Both the position numbers and the translations under genes were made by a program. Below the pieces are notes generated by a model that did no database searches, was not told where the DNA came from, and was given only the letters and a program-made list of their open reading frames with translations. A DNA stretch of 7,356 bases from Treponema sp. (GTDB lineage Bacteria; Spirochaetota; Spirochaetia; Treponematales; Breznakiellaceae): assembly GCA_009785045.1 (NCBI GenBank), contig WQXC01000082.1, positions 1 to 7,356 of the forward strand. The letters are read 5' to 3'. Positions 1 through 7,200 of this stretch are shown one piece after another. The stretch's first letter is position 1. The number at the start of each line of letters is the position of its first letter.

Positions 1-2
1 GT

Positions 3-1019
3 GAACAGATTAGGACTCAGTGGATTTTCAGGGATGATAACGGAAACACAAGATTAAATGCTGTTTTTATGGAACCTGATTCCGAATCAGTTCCGGAGGA
101 CGAATATTTAACAACGTATGAATCTGTTGAATTAATAATTACAGATGATACTGATGAAGACATACAGCACGAAGATGAACCTGTAATATTGGTTTTTGCA
201 GAAGAATCAAATGATTTAGATGAATTAAAAGAATCAGACGAAATAAGCGAGTTTAATGAAGAAACAGAAGAAGAAGTCTTTGAGTATTTGGCAGATATAA
301 AAAACAGAAGAGGTTTTTTAGAAATATTTAACGAAGATTTATATTTAACATCTGAGTATAGATTCTACGAAGACGGAAGATCAGCAAAGACAGATTACAC
401 CTATAATAATAATTTACTGATAAAAGCCGAATATTTGACAATAGAAAGTTACGAAGAAAGAGAATATAAAACAGCTTACGTTGATCATTACCGGTATAAC
501 CGGACGCTTTCATTAAGAACAATAGAACGGGTATTTCATTATGATATGCACTTAAGCGATCCTGTAAGCGTAACATTTCCAAGGCGCATAATGGATGCCG
601 CCATTATCGGAATATTCAGTAATGAAAGGCTTAATTTATATCCTGAATTTTTTGGAGATGTTTTTGTAGGCATAGGATCAAGGCTTATTTACGATACAGA
701 CAACAGGGGTAGGGTTGTCAGCCAAACGCTATATGACAGCGAAGACAGTGTTATCTGGTTTATTATTAATACATGGCATAATAACAGGATTATTTCTACG
801 ACCAAAACAGAAGGCGATTTAATATTAACAGCAGAGTTTGTATATAATTCTGACGGAGACAGGATAATAGAAAGAAATATTAAAAACGGAGTTATGGAAA
901 GAGTTGTCCGCGCCGAAGGTGATCTGGAAATAGAAGAATTATACATGAATAATGTTGTTGTTTTACGCGCAATCTGGGAAGATGGCAGAAAAATATCCGA
1001 AGTTAGGGTAATAAATTGA
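3..1019 (+). CDS. Unrecognised acidic, repeat-containing protein, 5' end missing
   Basis: The reading frame is open from the left edge (first whole codon at 3), so the ATG at 69 is probably internal; codons 3-68 read like the rest of the protein, including an R-D-D-N-G-N turn. The visible 338 residues have three parts: a short aromatic/D-G segment, a strongly acidic stretch (69-296), and a C-terminal half with repeated aromatic-x-D-x-G-R units that resemble YD/RHS-like or YwqK/MORN-like beta repeats. No membrane helix is visible. A signal peptide or lipobox could lie in the missing N-terminus, so location is unknown. The TGA stop (1017-1019) overlaps the TTG start of the next gene, which implies co-translation with the Lol transporter. 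The gene is AT-rich: I count 68 G/C in the 240 bases from 241 to 480. I do not recognise the family. A surface or periplasmic envelope protein is possible, but that rests on context only. Confidence 0.85.
   Translation, partial: EQIRTQWIFRDDNGNTRLNAVFMEPDSESVPEDEYLTTYESVELIITDDTDEDIQHEDEPVILVFAEESNDLDELKESDEISEFNEETEEEVFEYLADIKNRRGFLEIFNEDLYLTSEYRFYEDGRSAKTDYTYNNNLLIKAEYLTIESYEEREYKTAYVDHYRYNRTLSLRTIERVFHYDMHLSDPVSVTFPRRIMDAAIIGIFSNERLNLYPEFFGDVFVGIGSRLIYDTDNRGRVVSQTLYDSEDSVIWFIINTWHNNRIISTTKTEGDLILTAEFVYNSDGDRIIERNIKNGVMERVVRAEGDLEIEELYMNNVVVLRAIWEDGRKISEVRVIN
69..296 (+). other. Highly acidic segment within the first protein
   Basis: Across these 76 codons I count 32 Asp or Glu residues and only one Lys, one His and no Arg. 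The stretch has low complexity, with runs such as T-E-E-E and D-D-T-D-E-D. It sits between an N-terminal fragment with a D-N-G turn and the repeat-rich C-terminal half, so it looks like a flexible acidic linker or an inserted region. It could bind divalent cations or basic partners, but nothing in the sequence shows this directly. Confidence 0.6.
354..992 (+). repeat. Degenerate aromatic-D-G-R repeat units in the first protein
   Basis: Related units recur at 354-380 (EYRFYEDGR), 684-713 (LIYDTDNRGR), 834-863 (EFVYNSDGDR) and 969-992 (AIWEDGRK). Each has two or three hydrophobic/aromatic residues, an acidic turn with Gly, then a basic residue and a strand of alternating hydrophobic residues. 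A further copy may start near position 24 (WIFRDDNGN). The pattern is that of beta-hairpin repeats such as YD/RHS or MORN/YwqK types. The units are too divergent to see as DNA repeats. The family assignment is inference. Confidence 0.45.
1005..1008 (+). promoter_or_regulatory. Ribosome binding site for the first permease
   Basis: AGGG lies 7 bases before the TTG at 1016, inside the last codons of the preceding gene. It supports the TTG as start, since the next in-frame ATG is at codon 30, beyond the conserved N-terminal segment. Confidence 0.55.
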
Positions 1020-2314
1020 AAAAGCAGGGTTCTAAATGGATATTATTTGTTGCTTCCAGATATATATTTAAGGGTAGAAGCAGCTCTCCTGTATTGGCAA
1101 TAATGGGAATTGCTGTCGGAGTGCTTGCGCTTATCGTTATTATTTCCGTTATGAACGGTTTCCAGTTAGGTTTTATAGAAAGTATTTTGGAAGTTTCGTC
1201 ATATCATCTGCGTCTTGAGTCTTTTGATCGCGAAAAAACAAATGAGCTGCAGGAAAAATTGCTTGAGATTCCTGGTGTAAGAGCTGCGGTTCCTTTCATG
1301 GAGTATCAGGCTATAGCAAGGGGAAGACGAGTCGCTCAGCAGGCAGTTGTGGTAAGGGGTCTTCGCGATGATACGCTGGAAATTGATAAAACCATGGAAA
1401 GTAAGCTGTCTTTTGAAGACGGTTCCTTTTATATTCCGGATTCCAATTATATACTGCTTGCCGCTGAACTTGCGCGAAGGCTTGGTCTTAGAACAGGAGA
1501 CGAAGTTACATTGTACTCCATAACAGGAATATTGTCCGGAGAAGATGATGTTGGTTATGATAATTTTATAGTAACGGGTGTCTTTAGAACCGGGTATTAC
1601 GATTATGACTGCACCTGGGCTTTTATTAATATAAACAGCAAATCATTTGCAGATAATGAATGTGATTTAAAGCTGGGTGTAAAACTTACAAACCGTTTTC
1701 AGGACAGATCTTCGCTGGAACAGGCAAAAAGAAAATTAGCGGATTATGAAGGAATAAAATTATCAAGCTGGAGAGATTACAACCGTTCTTTCTTTGGAGC
1801 GCTTAGAACAGAAAAATTGTTTATGTTTATTCTTGTAGGACTTATTTTTATTGTTGTAGGACTTAATATTTTTCAGGCTCAAAGAAGAGCGGTTTTACAA
1901 CGGCGTGAAGAAATAGGGCTTTTGCGCGCTGTCGGCGGCACCGAAAGAGCAGTGCGCTTTGTTTTTGTATTTGACGGAGCAATTATAGGGCTTACAGGCG
2001 CATCTTTAGGGCTTTTATTTGGATTAACCATCGCTTTAAACATACAACAGTTTTTTTTATTGGTAGAAAATGTTGTCAATTTTTTTATTAACATTTTAAA
2101 CACAGCGGCAGTTTTCCTTGGAACAGATATGGCAGGAAACTTTGCGGTTTTTTCGCCGACTATTTTTTATATAAAAGAAATACCGTCACGGGTATTGCCA
2201 TTGGAAGTTTTTATGATTTATATGTTTGGGTTCTTGTCGGCGGTTTTAGCTGCATGGTATGCATCGCGAAAAGCTGCCAAAGTACAGCCGGCGGAGGTGC
2301 TGCGTTATGAATGA
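1016..2314 (+). CDS. lolC: LolC/LolE-type lipoprotein-release permease (first)
   Basis: This is an inner-membrane subunit of the LolCDE complex, which extracts lipoproteins from the inner membrane for transfer to a periplasmic carrier. The 432-residue length fits the family (about 400-415 in E. coli, slightly longer here). An N-terminal amphipathic segment with S-R-Y is followed by TM1 (about 25-45) ending in SVMNGF (44-49), a hallmark shared with E. coli LolC. A large periplasmic domain (about 50-265) contains S-W-R-D before TM2 (268-287). TM3 (about 316-345) and TM4 (396-417) complete the FtsX-like fold. The C-terminus QPAEVLRYE nearly matches the LolC tail. The TTG start forms a TTGA overlap with the previous stop and is needed to include the conserved N-terminus. 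The TM3-TM4 loop is about 12 residues longer than in the second permease. LolC versus LolE identity is provisional; MacB-type is less likely given the adjacent LolD. Confidence 0.93.
   Translation: MKKQGSKWILFVASRYIFKGRSSSPVLAIMGIAVGVLALIVIISVMNGFQLGFIESILEVSSYHLRLESFDREKTNELQEKLLEIPGVRAAVPFMEYQAIARGRRVAQQAVVVRGLRDDTLEIDKTMESKLSFEDGSFYIPDSNYILLAAELARRLGLRTGDEVTLYSITGILSGEDDVGYDNFIVTGVFRTGYYDYDCTWAFININSKSFADNECDLKLGVKLTNRFQDRSSLEQAKRKLADYEGIKLSSWRDYNRSFFGALRTEKLFMFILVGLIFIVVGLNIFQAQRRAVLQRREEIGLLRAVGGTERAVRFVFVFDGAIIGLTGASLGLLFGLTIALNIQQFFLLVENVVNFFINILNTAAVFLGTDMAGNFAVFSPTIFYIKEIPSRVLPLEVFMIYMFGFLSAVLAAWYASRKAAKVQPAEVLRYE
2293..2297 (+). promoter_or_regulatory. Ribosome binding site for lolD
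   Basis: A perfect GGAGG lies 9 bases before the ATG at 2307, within the last codons of the upstream permease. It decides the start: the earlier in-frame ATG at 2259 would add 16 residues that belong to no known LolD and lacks such a site. Confidence 0.85.
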
Positions 2315-3008
2315 TTATCAGGATAGAATTCTGCTTAAGGTAGAAAATATCGTTAAGAACTATGCCTCAGGCGCGGAAACGCTTTATATATTAAAGGGAA
2401 TTAATTTTAATATAGGAGAAGGCAGCTCTGTTGCAATCAGCGGTCAGAGCGGAAGCGGAAAGAGCACTTTGCTTAATATTATCGGCGGCCTTGACCGTGC
2501 TGACGAAGGAAAGGTATTTATCGGCAATAACGAGATTACCGCTTTGTCAGAAAAAGAGATATCGCAGTACCGGTCAAAACAGGTAGGTTTTATTTTTCAG
2601 TTTCATTATCTTTTAAAGGATTTTACAGCGCTTGAAAATATAATGCTGCCGGCATATATCGCAGGGATTAAGAAAAAAGAAGCGCTGAATATGGCAAGAT
2701 CGCTTTTGGCAGATGTAAAGCTGGAAGACAGAGGCGGGCATTTTCCTTCGCAGTTATCCGGCGGTGAACGTCAGAGGGTGGCAGTTGCGCGCTCCATGAT
2801 TAATAATCCGGCTTTGATTCTGGCAGATGAACCAACAGGAAACCTTGATCCGCAGAACAGTGAAAATGTAGCGGAATTATTATACGAAAGCGCGCAAAAA
2901 TGGAATAAAACGCTTATTGTTGTTACCCACGATAAAAAAGTTGCGCAAAGAGCGTCTGTAAGGCTTGTTTTGGAAAACGGCCGGTTAGTATCCGGAGAAC
3001 TAAATTGA
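2307..3008 (+). CDS. lolD: Lipoprotein-release ABC transporter ATPase LolD
   Basis: This is the cytoplasmic ATPase that powers LolCDE. The 233 residues match the usual LolD length. All ABC motifs are present: Walker A GQSGSGKST (46-54), Q-loop Gln98, signature LSGGE (150-154), Walker B LILADE (170-175), D-loop NLD (179-181) and switch His208. The stretch after the Q-loop, QFHYLLKDFTALEN (98-111), is very close to the E. coli LolD sequence and separates LolD from MacB and FtsE. The start at ATG 2307 is preceded by a perfect GGAGG and gives an 8-bp overlap with the upstream permease; the stop overlaps the next permease by 4 bp. Placement between two permeases of one family points to a heterodimeric LolC-LolD2-LolE complex with translational coupling to balance subunits. 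Confidence 0.97.
   Translation: MNDYQDRILLKVENIVKNYASGAETLYILKGINFNIGEGSSVAISGQSGSGKSTLLNIIGGLDRADEGKVFIGNNEITALSEKEISQYRSKQVGFIFQFHYLLKDFTALENIMLPAYIAGIKKKEALNMARSLLADVKLEDRGGHFPSQLSGGERQRVAVARSMINNPALILADEPTGNLDPQNSENVAELLYESAQKWNKTLIVVTHDKKVAQRASVRLVLENGRLVSGELN
2994..2998 (+). promoter_or_regulatory. Ribosome binding site for the second permease
   Basis: GGAGA lies 6 bases before the TTG at 3005, within the end of lolD. It supports the TTG start; the next in-frame ATG is codon 49, after TM1, and would delete that helix. Confidence 0.7.
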
Positions 3009-4270
3009 AAAAAGGAACTTCTTTTTTTATTGCAATAAGATATCTTTGGGGAAGAGCTCATGAAGGAGTCCGGTATTTACGCGGCGCTGCAGCCGGAATA
3101 GCGGTAAGCCTTGTGCCGATAATCGTAACACTTATTGTTGCAGACGGGATGATTAGAGGAATTACTGACCGGTATCTTGAACTGGGAACAGGCCACCTGC
3201 AGATTATGAATTATAATGATTTTGAAGATGAAGATGAAACAATCAGATTAATTATGGAGCTTGACGGGATAAGAGGAGTATGGCCGGAACAGCGCGGAAT
3301 AGGCGTATTGGCAGGAAGAACCGGAAAAACCGGCGTCACTGTACGCGCAATAGAACCTTCATTTTGGGATGATCCAGGAAGCGCAAAATTATTAAAAATT
3401 ATTGACGGTGTAAATAAACCCAGTACAGACCGCGATATTGTATTGGGCGAAACACTTGCAGAAAATATTGGCGTTAAAACAGGCGATACAGTTCGTTTAA
3501 TGACCGTAAGAACAACAGAAGGCGGCAGAATGTCTCCAAGAACGGCGTCTTTTATTGTAAGAGGTATTATTTCCTGCGGTTATAACGAACTTGATGCTTT
3601 ATGGTGCATAATTAGCTACGAAGGCGGTAAACGCGTGATTTCTTCGGAGCAGGCTTCGTCAAGCTATATTGTAAAAATTAACGATCCTTACAGGAAAGCC
3701 GAAGATTTTTCCTGGGATCTGCATTATAAACTATCCAGCAGTTACAGTATTTTTACCTGGAAAGACCTTTTGCGTTCACAGTACAGCTCTTACCAGACAA
3801 CAAGGCAGCTTTTATTATTTATTATGGCATTGATCGTGATTGTCGCGGCAGTAAATGTTTCTTCTGCTACAAGTATGCTGGTTCTTGAACGCCAAAGAGA
3901 TATTGCTGTGTTAAAAGTAACCGGCGCATCTGTAAGAGGAGTTACCGGTGTTTTTCTGTGGGGCAGTCTTCTTACTGGATTTGCAGGAAGTATAATAGGT
4001 ATATCACTTGGCCTGCTTATTGGAGTAAACATAAATTTTTTAGTTCGGTCTCTGGAAACAGTTTTAAGTTTTATCTCCGGTTTATTTAACGGAGAAGAAG
4101 TAAAAATACTCGACCCTGGTTTTTATCTTGAAACAATTCCCATTATTATTGACTGGAGCGCAGTTTTGGTTATCTGGCTGTTCACAATCCTTTGTTCGGT
4201 AATAGCATCATGGATCCCGGCGTTTAAAGCAGGGAAGTTAAAACCAATGGAACTGCTGCGAAAAACTTAA
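3005..4270 (+). CDS. lolE: LolC/LolE-type lipoprotein-release permease (second)
   Basis: This is the second membrane subunit of the LolCDE complex, 421 residues. It begins with the same A/S-x-R-Y amphipathic motif (IAIRYLWGR, 9-17), then TM1 (about 28-46), a periplasmic domain (about 50-265) with T-W-K-D before TM2 (about 269-287), TM3 (about 316-345) and TM4 (about 384-407). The F-Y-L-E-T-I-P-x-x-I-D-W segment before TM4 resembles the corresponding LolE segment, and the tail K-P-M-E-L-L-R is the usual FtsX-like ending. A hairpin at about residues 167-183 contains GGRMSP, where LolC of E. coli carries its carrier-binding Hook. The TTG start lies in a TTGA overlap with lolD. It is a divergent paralogue of the first permease. 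Which of the two receives the periplasmic carrier cannot be settled by eye, so the symbol is provisional. No LolA-like carrier gene is visible in the window. Confidence 0.92.
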   Translation: MKKGTSFFIAIRYLWGRAHEGVRYLRGAAAGIAVSLVPIIVTLIVADGMIRGITDRYLELGTGHLQIMNYNDFEDEDETIRLIMELDGIRGVWPEQRGIGVLAGRTGKTGVTVRAIEPSFWDDPGSAKLLKIIDGVNKPSTDRDIVLGETLAENIGVKTGDTVRLMTVRTTEGGRMSPRTASFIVRGIISCGYNELDALWCIISYEGGKRVISSEQASSSYIVKINDPYRKAEDFSWDLHYKLSSSYSIFTWKDLLRSQYSSYQTTRQLLLFIMALIVIVAAVNVSSATSMLVLERQRDIAVLKVTGASVRGVTGVFLWGSLLTGFAGSIIGISLGLLIGVNINFLVRSLETVLSFISGLFNGEEVKILDPGFYLETIPIIIDWSAVLVIWLFTILCSVIASWIPAFKAGKLKPMELLRKT

Positions 4271-4278
4271 GTCCGCAA

Positions 4279-7200
4279 TCAATACTCTTCCCAGGCTTTT
4301 ATCTCTATCTGCGCGCCGTTGTGAAGTGTCTCAAGCGCGTCTATAAATTCTTTTGCAACCTTAATGTTCGTAAACAGCGGGATGTCAAAGTCTACTGCCA
4401 TACGGCGGATAGTGTAGTCGTTTTTAAGCTCAAGCTCGGCGTTGTTCTTTGGAATATTGATAATTATGTCTATATTACGCTTTTTGATATAATCAGCAAT
4501 ATTTGGCTCTTTCTTTTCCAAAGGCCATGCAAGCGGTTCAGCATCAAGATTGTTCTCTTTAAGGAATTTTGCAGTTCCGCGGGAAGCGTAAAGCTTGTGT
4601 CCCATATTAATAAGTTTGCGAGCAGAATCCAGGAAGTCAAGTTTGTCTACAATCGGACCTGTTGATAAAAGAATATTGGCAGGACCTTTTGGTATTTTGT
4701 AACCAACAGAGAGTAATGATTTTAACAGCGCGTCAGAAAGGCTTGAGCCAATACAGCCGACTTCGCCGGTACTTGCCATTTCAACGCCGCTTACAGGGTC
4801 TGCGCCGTGTAACCGCGAAAAGCTGAACTGCGCCGCTTTTACGCCAACGCAATTTAGTTCAAGCGCAGATATAGGCACTTTTTCGACTTGTTCATCCAGC
4901 ATGGCTTTTACAGCAAGCTCTATCATGTTTATGCGGCTTACTTTGGAACAGAACGGGAAACTTCGGCTGGCTCTTAAGTTACATTCAATTACGCGTACAT
5001 GTCCTCTTTGCGCAAGGAATTGAATGTTAAAGGGCCCTGTAATATTTAATGCCTTCGCTATTTTTTCGCTAATCTGCTTTATCTTGCGAAGGGTTTCAAT
5101 GTATAACCTTTGTGCAGGAAGAACAATTGTAGCGTCGCCGGAATGAACACCCGCATTTTCGATATGTTCAGAAATTGCGTGGAAAAGTATCTCGCCCTTG
5201 CGCGCAACAGCGTCAACTTCTATTTCCTTGGAGTTTTCGACAAACTTGGAAATTACAACAGGATGTTCCGGCGATACATCTGTAGCTAAATTAAGGAATT
5301 TTTCTAAGCTGGAATCATCCCATGCGACATTCATAGCGGCGCCGGATAATACATAACTTGGGCGAATTAAGACAGGGTAACCAACGGTTTTAGCGAACTC
5401 TTTGGCAGAAGCATGGTTGGTAAGTTCTTTCCACTGCGGCTGACCAATTTCTAGCTTATCAAGAAGTGCAGAAAACTTATTGCGGTCTTCTGCATTGTCG
5501 ATTGACTGCGGCGATGTTCCAAAAATGTGGACACCGGCATCAAAAAGTTTTGTTGCAAGGTTATTGGGAGTTTGCCCGCCCATCGAAACAATAATGCCGT
5601 CCGGGTTTTCACGTTCGTAAATATCCAGAACACGTTCAGGAGTAAGTTCTTCAAAGTAAAGCCTGTCGCACATATCGTAGTCGGTGGAGACAGTTTCAGG
5701 ATTACAGTTAACCATTATCGAGTAGCGTCCAAGGTTACGCGCAGTCTGCACAGCATTAACGCAGCACCAGTCAAACTCGACGCTGCTTCCAATCCTGTAA
5801 ACGCCTGAACCAAGTACCATTACGCCGCGGCCAGATGAGTTAACATCGTCTATTTGTGTATTGCCAGGTGAGCTGGCAGAGCTGTAAGTCATGTACAGGT
5901 AATTGTTTTTTGCCTGATATTCTGCTGCAAGAGTATCGATCTGCTTGATTGCAGGAAGTATACGGTGCTCTTTGCGGATTGTGCGCACTTCCATTTCGGA
6001 TTGCTTTATAAAATTGCCAATTCGTAAATCAGAGAATCCAAGCTGTTTTGCCTGAGCAAGAAGTTCTCTGTCTAAACCTTTTTTTCCAACTTCGCGGATT
6101 TTTTGCTCGGTTTTCCAGATGTTTTCCATTTTGTAAAGGAACCACTTGTCTATTTTTGTAAGTTTATAAATCTTGTCTACAGACCAGCCTTCGCTAAGAG
6201 CGCGGTAAATAACATAGATTCGCCTGTCCGTGGGTCGGCAAAGCGCATCACGGATTTTTGCGTCTGTAACTTCCGAATCAATAAAACTGCCGCCGCAAAG
6301 CGCGTTGTCTCCGGCAAGACCCGGAGCGCCAATGCCTGTCATGCGAAGGGCTTTTTGAATCGCTTCTTCGAATGTTCTTGCGATAGACATAACTTCGCCT
6401 ACAGATTTCATTTCCGAGCCGATGCGTAAATCTACATTTTTAAACTTGGTTAAGTCCCAGCGCGGAACTTTTACAACGATATAATCCAGCGCAGGTTCAA
6501 AGAAAGATTTTGTCGCGCGTGTTATGCGGTTTTCGATTTCCAGCATTGAATAACCAAGGGCGATTTTTGCTGCGATAAATGCAAGCGGGTAACCTGTTGC
6601 TTTAGACGCAAGGGCAGAGCTGCGCGAAAGACGGGCGTTAACTTCGATAATACGGTAGTCTTCCGAGAACGGATCAAGCGCATATTGAATGTTACATTCG
6701 CCGATGATTCCAAGATGACGGATTACTTCAATGCCGATTCGCCTAAGTTTACCAAGTTCAGAATCTGATAATGTTTGCGCAGGAGAAACAACAATGCTTT
6801 CGCCTGTGTGTATCCCTAACGGGTCAAAGTTTTCCATGCTGGCAACTGTTATACAGTTGTCCTGGGAGTCTCTGACAATTTCAAACTCAATTTCTTTCCA
6901 GCCGCCAAGCCATTCTTCTACAAGAATTTGAGGCGGCGTATCAATTTCGTTTTTTCTGGCAAAAACCATCGCGCATTTTTTTGTAAGGTCGGCTTCGTTT
7001 CTGCAGATACCTGAACCTGCGCCGCCAAGAGTAAATGCAACGCGTGCCATCACCGGGTAGCCTATTTCGTTTGCGGCTTTTAAAGCTGCGGCTGTATCGG
7101 TTACTGCAAAACTGAGCGGGGTAAGCGCGCCGATTTCGTTAAGGCGGTTTACAAATAACTGCCGATCCTCTGTGTCTTCGATAGATTTTACAGGAGTGCC

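Noticed and set aside
328..946. Minus-strand open frames (328-582 and 689-946) opposite the first gene
   Set aside because: They are composition-driven shadows in an AT-rich gene, with no protein features that suggest coding.
2051..2086. T8 (2051-2058) and T7 (2080-2086) runs as a phase-variation switch
   Set aside because: They encode Phe-rich hydrophobic residues in a membrane protein in an AT-rich stretch, and the frame is intact; an on/off switch is unlikely for a transporter expected to be essential.
2259..2306. ATG upstream of lolD as an alternative start
   Set aside because: It would add 16 residues not seen in LolD proteins and lacks a ribosome binding site, while ATG 2307 has GGAGG at ideal spacing.
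1016..4270. MacB-type macrolide or peptide exporter
   Set aside because: The ATPase carries the LolD-specific stretch after its Q-loop, and both permeases have LolC/LolE N- and C-terminal motifs; no MacA-like adaptor is present.
4257..4277. Possible terminator hairpin TGCG...CGCA with the inner palindrome ACTTAAGT
   Set aside because: The 4-bp outer stem and AT-only inner palindrome are too weak, and no T-run follows on either strand.
4321..4665. Plus-strand open frame opposite carB
   Set aside because: It lies wholly antisense to a clearly conserved gene and has no recognisable domain or convincing ribosome binding site; similar frames at 5527-5808, 6103-6429 and 6731-6931 were dropped for the same reason.
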